Part shown: positions 13,371 to 19,046 of the stretch, one piece after another | Position numbering within the stretch: the first letter of the stretch is position 1 | Layout: each line of letters starts with the position of its first letter | Source of the DNA: CAZECR01 sp964510495 | GTDB taxonomy: Bacteria > Patescibacteriota > Patescibacteriia > Magasanikbacterales > GWA2-37-8 | Reading direction: 5' to 3' | Assembly: GCA_964510495.1 (NCBI GenBank) | Contig: CAZECR010000020.1 | Span: forward strand, 1 to 19,046 | Length of the DNA: 19,046 nucleotides | Made by a program: the position numbers and the translations under genes | The notes under the pieces: model-generated | Database searches by the model: none | The model's input: only the letters and a program-made list of their open reading frames with translations | Told to the model about the DNA's origin: nothing

Positions 13371-13401
13371 ATTGCTAAATTGTTATATTGCTAAATTGTT
13401 A
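13371..13401 (+). repeat. Two tandem copies of a 15-base unit between hrcA and grpE
   Basis: ATTGCTAAATTGTTA occurs at 13371-13385 and again at 13387-13401, one base apart, filling the gap between the hrcA stop and the grpE start. It looks like a recent tandem duplication (period 16). It has no strong hairpin. Confidence 0.8.
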
Positions 13402-13405
13402 GTGT

Positions 13406-13948
13406 ATGAACGATGATCAAATTAACGATGAATTGCCTGAGGAAAATCAATTAAATTCAGAAACCGAGCAGCAAGTTCAAATTGAACCGGGCGATGTGCT
13501 GCAAAAACAAATGGAAGATTATAAACTTGGTTGGCAGCGTGCCTTGGCAGATTATCAGAATTTACAAAAAGAAACTGCCGCTCGCCGGGCAGAGCTCGTC
13601 AGTATGAGTGAACAACAGATTTTGGAAGAGTTTATTCCAGTCTACGATAATTTCAAAAAAGCGTATTCGTTTCACCCTGAAGTTGATGATTCAGTCGAAG
13701 GCAAGAAAATTCAGAATTGGATAACCGGTATTAGCTTTATCATGAAGCAATTTGGCGATGTTTTGAAATCATATAAAGTAGAAGAAATTAAAACGGTTGG
13801 TGAAAAACTGGATACACGTTTTCACGAAGCAGCCGGGGACGAAGCAGTTGAAGGAAAAGAGCCGGGAATAATCATTCGTGAAATAGAGGGTGGGTACACG
13901 ATGGGCGGGCGAGTTATTAAGCCGGCGAAGGTAATTGTAACAAAGTAG
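13406..13948 (+). CDS. grpE: Nucleotide exchange factor GrpE
   Basis: 180 aa, normal length. GrpE releases ADP from DnaK. The acidic, disordered N-terminus (1-30) leads into the long dimer helix (about 31-75, with W-Q-R-A-L-A-D-Y-Q-N-L). The four-helix region (I-P-V-Y-D-N-F-K-K-A) and the C-terminal beta domain follow, with H-E-A-A-G-D, G-G-Y-T-M-G-G-R-V-I-K-P-A-K-V at the end. It lies 35 bases after hrcA and 3 bases before the next gene, so it is under CIRCE control. No SD motif. Confidence 0.93.
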   Translation: MNDDQINDELPEENQLNSETEQQVQIEPGDVLQKQMEDYKLGWQRALADYQNLQKETAARRAELVSMSEQQILEEFIPVYDNFKKAYSFHPEVDDSVEGKKIQNWITGISFIMKQFGDVLKSYKVEEIKTVGEKLDTRFHEAAGDEAVEGKEPGIIIREIEGGYTMGGRVIKPAKVIVTK

Positions 13949-13951
13949 TAT

Positions 13952-14272
13952 ATGTCTCTTTTTTGTGAACGAACCGAAACACCGACGGAAGTGATTATTA
14001 CCTATAAGTACCGAGCGCTGTATTACATAGTATTTTTTGGAGCCTTGGTTTTGTCGACACTGGGTCAGAGGTTGGTGGCAGATACGCTTATGCTTGAGTT
14101 CATCGCATCACTAGGTCCGGTGGCAGTCCTGGTTATATTTTGGGTAGTCTATTTCATAGATACCTGGAGTGTGAACGGAGAGGTTCGCCAGGCGATGAAA
14201 AACCAAAAAGTGGCTGTCAGCGGTAATAAGTTTTCGTTTGCCAATCCTTTCAAAGTAACAATTTCCAAATAA
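13952..14272 (+). CDS. Small two-helix membrane protein in the heat-shock operon
   Basis: 106 aa, no family recognised. A polar N-terminus (1-20) is followed by two hydrophobic segments (about 22-42 and 50-69), then a basic, probably cytoplasmic C-terminal part (70-106). The plan resembles small PH-like membrane proteins but I cannot confirm that. It starts 3 bases after the grpE stop, the tightest junction in the operon, and 27 bases before hsp20, so its expression should follow heat shock. No SD motif. Confidence 0.75.
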   Translation: MSLFCERTETPTEVIITYKYRALYYIVFFGALVLSTLGQRLVADTLMLEFIASLGPVAVLVIFWVVYFIDTWSVNGEVRQAMKNQKVAVSGNKFSFANPFKVTISK

Positions 14273-14299
14273 AAAATTTTATTCTTAATTTTTTATTCT

Positions 14300-14728
14300 A
14301 TGTCTCTTATTCGTTATATTCCAAGTGATGTCTTCGGTGAAATGGATGATATGTTCGGCAATTTAACGCCGATGATTCCGAACGCACCAAAGGCCTTCAT
14401 GCCAGCCATTAATATGTACGAAACAGAAAATGCCGTGGTCGTGGAAGCACCACTTGCCGGCGTTCGGCCCGAAGATGTTCAGGTAAGCGTTCAGAAAGGT
14501 CTGCTTATTTTGAAAGGCGAGAGCAACAAAGAACGCGAGATCGAAGAAAAAAATTATTATCGTAAAGAAATTCGCTCCGGTTCATTCTACCGCGAAGTTG
14601 CTTTGCCTACATCGGTTATTGAAAACGAAGTGAGTGCTGAATTTGCCGATGGCATGCTGAAGGTAACCGCGCCCAAAGCACAGAGCGTGATGCCAAAAAA
14701 GATTGAAGTGAAGGTGACGAAAAAATAA
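14300..14728 (+). CDS. Small heat-shock protein Hsp20
   Basis: 142 aa with the alpha-crystallin domain (about 34-128). Marks are P-A-I-N-M-Y-E-T-E-N at 35-44, E-A-P-L-A-G-V at 49-55, the L-I-L-K-G-E strand at 69-74, a Y-R-K-E-I-R-S-G-S-F-Y-R loop at 87-98 and the closing F-A-D-G-M-L-K-V-T-A-P-K at 115-126. A C-terminal I-x-V motif (K-K-I-E-V) can anchor oligomers. Hsp20 holds unfolding proteins for DnaK-DnaJ-GrpE, whose genes flank it. It starts in the same T-rich TTATTCTATG context as the SRPBCC gene at 1630. Confidence 0.93.
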   Translation: MSLIRYIPSDVFGEMDDMFGNLTPMIPNAPKAFMPAINMYETENAVVVEAPLAGVRPEDVQVSVQKGLLILKGESNKEREIEEKNYYRKEIRSGSFYREVALPTSVIENEVSAEFADGMLKVTAPKAQSVMPKKIEVKVTKK

Positions 14729-14745
14729 ATTTGTTATTTTGAATG

Positions 14746-14801
14746 GTGGTGTGATCGGGTTTCCTTTTTGCACCACTGATTCAGGACAACAGTATTGTCC
14801 T
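14746..14801 (+). other. Two small hairpins in the leader of the transporter gene
   Basis: GTGGTG (14746-14751) can pair with CACCAC (14771-14776) across a 19-base loop, and AGGACAA (14783-14789) pairs with TTGTCCT (14795-14801). Neither is followed by a T-run. They could end hsp20 transcription or shape the leader of the next gene. A preQ1 riboswitch was considered but key consensus parts were not found. I see no convincing promoter here; TTGCAC with TATTGT has a poor 19-base spacer. Confidence 0.35.
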
Positions 14802-14841
14802 AAAAAGTTCCTTAAAAAACGCTTGCGCTGGGAGAAAATCA

Positions 14842-15507
14842 GTGAAAGAAAAGAAATATCTGCCTGCCATTGGCATGCTCTTCGTGAGCGTGCTGATCGT
14901 GTCCAATATGATTGGCGGCAAACTGACGACGCTCCGCGGATGGAATTTTTCCGCTGCGCTCGTGATCTTTCCGGTGAGCTACATCATCGGCGACATCATG
15001 ACCGAGGTTTACGGCTATGCCGAAGAGCGACGCCTGATCTGGATCGGTTTCGGGTGCAACCTGGTTGCCGCTCTTGCCACGCTGCTCGCAGTGCACCTGC
15101 CCTCCGCCGTGTTCTATCGCGATCAAACAGCGTATGTCACGGTGCTTGGTCAGACACCTCGGCTTCTCGCTGCGTCACTGCTTGCGTACCTCGTGGGTGG
15201 ATTCGTAAACGCTTGGGTGCTCGCGAAGCTGAAGGTGCGAACGAGCGGCAAGTACTTGTGGTTGCGTACGATCACTTCGACGATCGTCGGCGAAGCGCTT
15301 GATTCAGCGCTCTTCAACTTCGTCGCCTTCGCTGGTATGTATACCTTCCTCGACGTCAGAGGAGTCATGCTCACGGAATGGGTTATGAAGTGCGGCTTCG
15401 AAATTCTGGCGCTGCCTGCCACCTACGCCGCGGTTCGCTTTCTGAAGCGGGCCGAACGCATGGATGTCTATGACCGTACCACCAACTTCAACCCCTTGAA
15501 GCTATAA
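14842..15507 (+). CDS. Queuosine precursor transporter-like (YhhQ/VUT family)
   Basis: 221 aa with about six membrane segments (roughly 7-25, 36-56, 66-88, 106-130, 143-170, 180-202). The family marks are V-S-N-M-I-G-G-K at 19-26, F-P-V-S-Y-I-I-G-D-I-M-T-E-V-Y-G-Y at 43-59 and S-T-I-V-G-E-A-L-D-S-A-L-F-N in the fifth segment. YhhQ proteins import queuosine precursors such as preQ0/preQ1. The GTG start is supported by GGGAG (14830-14834) seven bases upstream, unlike the surrounding SD-less chaperone genes. The gene is GC-rich, has its own downstream hairpin and sits between hsp20 and dnaK. No tgt or other queuosine gene is in the window. Confidence 0.88.
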   Translation: MKEKKYLPAIGMLFVSVLIVSNMIGGKLTTLRGWNFSAALVIFPVSYIIGDIMTEVYGYAEERRLIWIGFGCNLVAALATLLAVHLPSAVFYRDQTAYVTVLGQTPRLLAASLLAYLVGGFVNAWVLAKLKVRTSGKYLWLRTITSTIVGEALDSALFNFVAFAGMYTFLDVRGVMLTEWVMKCGFEILALPATYAAVRFLKRAERMDVYDRTTNFNPLKL

Positions 15508-15517
15508 CCTGCCTTAC

Positions 15518-15556
15518 CTCATGGCTCAGATAAGTATCTGCTTTTTGAGCCATGAG
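15518..15556 (+). terminator. 11-bp hairpin without T-run after the transporter gene
   Basis: CTCATGGCTCA (15518-15528) pairs with TGAGCCATGAG (15546-15556). A smaller CAGATA-AG-TATCTG hairpin lies inside the loop. It starts 10 bases past the stop. The next bases are TAGACC, so no T-run follows the stem, although five T lie in the loop side. Confidence 0.55.
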
Positions 15557-15606
15557 TAGACCGAATTATGTTTATTAATAACCTTACTAATTAATCACAT
15601 TTATAT

Positions 15607-17517
15607 ATGAGCAAAGTACTCGGAATCGACCTTGGAACAACGAATTCCTGTGTCGCAATTATCGAAGGAGGACAGCCAAAAGTATTGGAAAACAAAGAAG
15701 GTGCTCGCACCACCCCATCGGTTGTGGCGATGAGTAAAAGCGGGGAGCGTCTCGTCGGGCAGCTTTCCAAACGCCAGGCCGTGACAAACCCGGAGAATAC
15801 GCTCTATTCCATTAAGCGCCTCATTGGTCGCAAATGGGAAGACGCGGAAGTGCAGCGCGACCTTAAACTCATGCCGTATAAATTGGTCAAGAGCGGTGAA
15901 GGCGTGAAAGTAGTGTTGCAAGGCAAAGAATATTCTCCACAAGAAATTTCGGCCATGGTGCTGGGTAAACTTAAGGCCGATGCAGAAGAACGCCTGGGTG
16001 AAAAAGTAACTGAAGCGGTTATCACTGTCCCTGCTTACTTTGATGATGCCCAGCGCCAGGCAACGAAAGATGCCGGTGAAATTGCGGGCCTCAAAGTATT
16101 GCGTATTATTAACGAACCGACTGCTGCGGCGCTCGCTTACGGTTTTGATAAGAAAAAAGATCAGAAGATCGTTGTCTACGATCTTGGTGGTGGTACGTTT
16201 GATGTGTCAGTCCTCGAAGTGAGTGAAGACTCGGTACAAGTGCTTTCCACAAATGGTGACACCCACCTTGGTGGTGACGACTTTGACCAGAAAATTATTC
16301 AGTGGATTATTGATGAATTTAATAAGACTGAAGGCATTGATCTTGGTAAAGATCCGCTCGCACTCCAGCGTATTAAAGAAGCTGCAGAAAAAGCGAAGAT
16401 CGAATTGTCGACTGCGCAGGAAAGTGAAATCAATCAGCCATTTATTACCTCCGGCGCCTCTGGTCCAAAGCACCTCATGATGAAATTGACTCGTTCGAAA
16501 CTTGAAGAACTTGTTGGTGGACTCGTTGATCAGACTATGGGCCCCGTTAAACGCGCACTTGAAGATGCAAAACTAGCTACGGGTGATATTCAGGAAATCG
16601 TCATGGTTGGTGGTATGACTCGTATGCCACTCGTCCTCGCTGCTGTTGAAAAATATTTTGGCAAGAAACCAAATATTACCGTGAACCCGGACGAAGTCGT
16701 TGCGGTCGGTGCAGCTGTTCAGGGCGGTGTATTACATGGGGACGTTAAAGATGTGTTACTGCTTGATGTCACACCACTTTCCCTTGGTATCGAAACCATG
16801 GGCGGTGTAATGACGAAACTGATCGAACGCAACACCACGATTCCAGCTAGTAAATCACAGGTATTTTCTACAGCCGTCGATAATCAGCCAAGTGTAGAGA
16901 TCGTTGTGCTCCAGGGTGAACGCCCTATGGCCGCTGATAACAAGAATCTTGGGCGCTTTATCCTTAGCGATATTCCACCAGCACCGCGCGGCGTACCACA
17001 GGTTGAAGTTACCTTTGATATCGATGCTAACGGTATTTTAAATGTAAAAGCAAAAGACAAAGCCACGAGTAAAGAACAATCCATTCGCATCGAGGCTTCG
17101 ACCGGTCTCTCGAAAGAAGAAATCGAACGCATGAAGAAAGACGCCGAAGCTCATGCCGACGAAGACAAGAAACGCCAAGAATTGATCGAGGCACGCAACA
17201 TTGCCGACAGTATGGTGTATACTACCGAGAAGATGATGAAAGAAGTGGAAGAAAAGAAAGTTGCAATTACCGATGACGAGAAGAAAAAAGTAGAAGAAGG
17301 TCTCGCCAAGGTAAAAGAAGTGAAAGATAAGGACGATGTCGAAGCAATTAAGAAAGCCGCAGACGAACTCTCAACCGCTGCCCAGGCAGTAGGCACCAAG
17401 ATGTATGCTGCCAGCCAACCACAACCAGGCGCACAGCCTGAAGGAGCTGCACCAGGCGCTGAGCCAAAGAAGGACGAAGGTCCAATCGAAGGCGAAGTCG
17501 TGGACGATAAAAAATAA
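15607..17517 (+). CDS. dnaK: Molecular chaperone DnaK (Hsp70)
   Basis: 636 aa, full length. The ATPase domain shows G-I-D-L-G-T-T-N-S at 6-14, I-N-E-P-T-A-A-A-L-A-Y-G at 168-179 and the phosphate loop V-Y-D-L-G-G-G-T-F-D at 190-199, with V-G-G-M-T-R-M-P near 337. The substrate domain begins after D-V-T-P-L-S-L-G-I-E-T, and a helical lid (about 500-600) leads to a Gln/Pro/Ala-rich tail ending E-G-E-V-V-D-D-K-K. It should work with the DnaJ and GrpE encoded here. No CIRCE element lies upstream. The 50 bases before the ATG hold only a weak promoter candidate (TTGAGC, 16 bases, TATGTT). There is no SD motif. Confidence 0.97.
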   Translation: MSKVLGIDLGTTNSCVAIIEGGQPKVLENKEGARTTPSVVAMSKSGERLVGQLSKRQAVTNPENTLYSIKRLIGRKWEDAEVQRDLKLMPYKLVKSGEGVKVVLQGKEYSPQEISAMVLGKLKADAEERLGEKVTEAVITVPAYFDDAQRQATKDAGEIAGLKVLRIINEPTAAALAYGFDKKKDQKIVVYDLGGGTFDVSVLEVSEDSVQVLSTNGDTHLGGDDFDQKIIQWIIDEFNKTEGIDLGKDPLALQRIKEAAEKAKIELSTAQESEINQPFITSGASGPKHLMMKLTRSKLEELVGGLVDQTMGPVKRALEDAKLATGDIQEIVMVGGMTRMPLVLAAVEKYFGKKPNITVNPDEVVAVGAAVQGGVLHGDVKDVLLLDVTPLSLGIETMGGVMTKLIERNTTIPASKSQVFSTAVDNQPSVEIVVLQGERPMAADNKNLGRFILSDIPPAPRGVPQVEVTFDIDANGILNVKAKDKATSKEQSIRIEASTGLSKEEIERMKKDAEAHADEDKKRQELIEARNIADSMVYTTEKMMKEVEEKKVAITDDEKKKVEEGLAKVKEVKDKDDVEAIKKAADELSTAAQAVGTKMYAASQPQPGAQPEGAAPGAEPKKDEGPIEGEVVDDKK

Positions 17518-17535
17518 TCAGATTTAGACAGACTG

Positions 17536-17560
17536 GCCCTGTACCAAAGTGCGTACGGGG
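17536..17560 (+). other. Small hairpin between dnaK and the DUF4230 gene
   Basis: CCCTGTAC and GTACGGGG can form an 8-bp stem (one G-T) with an 8-base loop, followed by a loose T/G-rich stretch. It may be an attenuator that lowers expression of the downstream genes relative to dnaK, or a weak terminator. Confidence 0.4.
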
Positions 17561-17588
17561 TTAGTTGTTTGAAAATAATTATATTTGT

Positions 17589-18179
17589 GTGATCAAAAAA
17601 TATCTCATTATCGCGCTGTGCGTCGTTTTGTTCGGAGGTGGTATTTACCTCGGCTACCGTGTTACCCGCCCCAATACACCTGCCACACAGGTAACCTCAC
17701 AAACAGTTTTGATCGCACTCAAAAGTGAAGGGTTTTTGGTGACCCAGAGTTACGTGTTTAATCAACAAATTGATATCGAACATTCTAGCGGTAATCAATG
17801 GAAAGATATTTTTTGGAAGCAGGCGATCAAGGCTTCGGCCAATGTGAAAGTAAATTCCGGGGTAGACCTGACCAAACTTACGGCCGAAGATATTGCGATT
17901 CAGGATACAACGATTATGGTCACGCTACCACAAGTAGAGGTGAACAGTACGGAAATTGTGGGGGACGTCATGGTCCAGAATAATCAGGGAATTTTCAAAC
18001 GTGCGTTTGATAACGACGACGGGTACAACCAGGCGCTCACGGCAATTAAAGCTCAGGCTCTCAAGGCCGCTGGTAAAGAAGAAGTAATGGCCGAAGCCCG
18101 GGCGAGTGCCGAGAAGCAGGTGAAACAACTTGTTCGATATGTGTATCCGGATAGGGACGTGGTGGTAAGTTTTAAATAA
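17589..18179 (+). CDS. DUF4230 membrane-anchored protein
   Basis: 196 aa. An N-terminal membrane anchor (about 4-23, after M-I-K-K-Y) is followed by an outside domain matching the DUF4230 pattern: L-K-S-E-G-F-L-V-T-Q-S-Y near 45-55, a W-K-D-I-F-W-K segment, L-T-A-E-D-I-A-I-Q-D-T-T-I-M-V-T-L-P-Q-V-E-V near 98-119 and a C-terminal helix ending in Y-V-Y-P-D. The function of the family is unknown. I chose GTG 17589 because it places the basic residues and anchor at the N-terminus; an in-frame TTG at 17565 adds eight unlikely residues. It lies between dnaK and dnaJ with a 6-base gap to dnaJ, so a stress or envelope quality-control role is plausible. Confidence 0.75.
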   Translation: MIKKYLIIALCVVLFGGGIYLGYRVTRPNTPATQVTSQTVLIALKSEGFLVTQSYVFNQQIDIEHSSGNQWKDIFWKQAIKASANVKVNSGVDLTKLTAEDIAIQDTTIMVTLPQVEVNSTEIVGDVMVQNNQGIFKRAFDNDDGYNQALTAIKAQALKAAGKEEVMAEARASAEKQVKQLVRYVYPDRDVVVSFK

Positions 18180-18185
18180 AAAAGT

Positions 18186-19046
18186 ATGTCCAAAGATTAC
18201 TACAAAATTCTCGGTATCGACAAAAATGCTTCGACCGATGAAGTAAAAAAAGCGTTTAAAAAAGCGGCGATGCAGCATCACCCGGATAAACCGACCGGGA
18301 ATGAAGCAAAGTTTAAGGAAGCCAACGAGGCCTACCAGGTTTTGTCGGATAAAGAAAAGCGTGCTCGCTATGACCAGTTTGGTTCAGACTTTGAACAGCA
18401 GGGCGGCTTTGGTGGCGGCATGAGCTGGGAAGATTTGATGCGCGCTTCGCGTGGCCAAGGCGGCAACGGTGGGGGATTTGAATTTAATTTTGGCGGACAA
18501 GATTTTGGTGATATTTTTGGTGACCTGTTTGGTATGGGTGGTGGGCGTAGTCGCGGTGGTGCCCAGCGTGCGCGCGGACGAGATATCCAAGTCGATGTAG
18601 AATTAGATTTTAAAGAAGCGGCGTTTGGCGTGGAGCGTGATGTGCGCCTGCGCAAACAAGATACGTGTGACGTGTGTAAAGGAAATGGTGCTGAACCAGG
18701 CAGTAAGATGGAAAAATGTGATACGTGTAAAGGCCAAGGACAAGTAGTGCAAAATCAGCGCACGTTCCTCGGGAATATGCAGACGGTCGCGACGTGTCCA
18801 ACATGCCAGGGGCGTGGCGAACATTCTTCTAAAAAATGTAAACATTGTAATGGTAATGGGGTAGAGAATAAAGAATCAACGATCAAAGTAAAAATTCCAG
18901 CTGGTATTGATGAAGGGCAATCGATTCGCATTACGGGAAAAGGTGAAGCTGCGCCGCACAATGGCACGAGTGGTGACCTCTATGTTTTGACGCATATTAA
19001 ACCAAGCAAAGAATTCCACCGTGAGGATTTTGATATTTACGTTGAT
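18186..19046 (+). CDS. dnaJ: Chaperone DnaJ (Hsp40), 3' end cut by the window
   Basis: The first 287 codons are present and open to the window end. The J domain has the H-P-D motif at 32-34 that stimulates DnaK ATPase, with a slightly shortened loop after it (K-P-T-G-N-E). A Gly/Phe-rich linker spans about 71-130. Four zinc motifs C-x-x-C-x-G-x-G lie at 161-168, 178-185, 204-211 and 218-225, so this is a type I DnaJ. The first substrate-binding domain is present and the second begins near 232. The ATG follows the DUF4230 stop by 6 bases, without an SD motif. Confidence 0.96.
   Translation, partial: MSKDYYKILGIDKNASTDEVKKAFKKAAMQHHPDKPTGNEAKFKEANEAYQVLSDKEKRARYDQFGSDFEQQGGFGGGMSWEDLMRASRGQGGNGGGFEFNFGGQDFGDIFGDLFGMGGGRSRGGAQRARGRDIQVDVELDFKEAAFGVERDVRLRKQDTCDVCKGNGAEPGSKMEKCDTCKGQGQVVQNQRTFLGNMQTVATCPTCQGRGEHSSKKCKHCNGNGVENKESTIKVKIPAGIDEGQSIRITGKGEAAPHNGTSGDLYVLTHIKPSKEFHREDFDIYVD

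Noticed and set aside
14746..14834. preQ1 riboswitch before the yhhQ-like gene
   Set aside because: The hairpins present do not match the class I or class II consensus by eye, so I list only the hairpins and not a riboswitch.
14739..15302. Forward ORF of 187 aa overlapping the transporter gene in another frame
   Set aside because: The overlapping frame encodes a clear YhhQ-family membrane protein with an SD motif. This one is Arg/Cys-rich noise.
27..15556. The T-less hairpins as integron attC sites
   Set aside because: They share no core-site sequences, differ in length and sequence, and the genes have their own promoters, both orientations and are not contiguous. No integrase is in the window.
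1..19046. CRISPR arrays, insertion sequences, transposases, phage genes or rRNA/tRNA genes
   Set aside because: No repeat-spacer pattern, transposase-like protein, terminal inverted repeats or RNA-gene signatures were seen anywhere in the window.

Overview
The window reads as a chromosomal segment of a bacterium that starts most of its genes without Shine-Dalgarno (SD) motifs and has a compact heat-shock locus. Several proteins are shorter than their textbook relatives (HrcA about 227 aa, YidC about 243 aa, an SPFH protein of 189 aa). There are also coiled-coil and membrane proteins that I cannot place. This suggests a Candidate Phyla Radiation (Patescibacteria)-type genome. That is an inference from gene style only; no rRNA or other taxonomic marker is present.

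Layout. (1) 1-1028: a GC-rich, reverse-strand gene for a single-pass membrane protein, with a long hairpin after its stop. (2) 1192-4871: a tight forward run of seven small proteins: DUF1801, two SRPBCC/AHSA1-like, a VOC protein, a double PhnB-like VOC protein, a DUF1801-zinc-helix-hairpin-helix fusion and a GFA-like zinc protein. It is followed by an unexplained stretch with a possible small ORF and a terminator. (3) 5168-5731: a polytopic membrane protein. (4) 5853-6398: a second GC-rich single-pass membrane protein. (5) 6526-8138, reverse: a 58-aa ORF overlapping by ATGA a 479-aa coiled-coil protein. (6) 8275-10536: tRNA hydroxylase TrhO, YidC/Oxa1 insertase and an SPFH protein. (7) 10684-12453: two convergent GC-rich genes, a small unknown protein and a six-hairpin glycosidase-like protein, with four hairpins between them. 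(8) 12629-19046: a heat-shock locus with a CIRCE operator, hrcA, grpE, a small membrane protein, hsp20, then a GC-rich queuosine-precursor-transporter-like gene, then dnaK, a DUF4230 protein and dnaJ (cut by the window end).

The main pattern is that two classes of gene alternate. The majority class has moderate GC, lies in operons, lacks SD motifs, often has a T-rich stretch just before ATG, and ends in ordinary hairpin-plus-T-run terminators. Five other genes (99-1028, 5853-6398, 10684-11010, 11305-12453, 14842-15507) are GC-rich, stand alone, have an SD motif and usually their own sigma70-type promoter, and are followed by a long hairpin with no T-run. They lie between transcription units of the majority class. 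One of them sits inside the heat-shock locus and separates the CIRCE-controlled hrcA-grpE-hsp20 part from dnaK-dnaJ. The two classes look like a host background plus single-gene additions.

Functionally, the heat-shock block is a complete Hsp70 system (DnaK, DnaJ, GrpE) with a small heat-shock protein and its HrcA repressor. YidC and SPFH point to membrane-protein biogenesis. TrhO and the YhhQ-like transporter both bear on the tRNA wobble position. The seven-gene run looks like small-molecule binding or detoxification, but its substrates cannot be read from the sequence.
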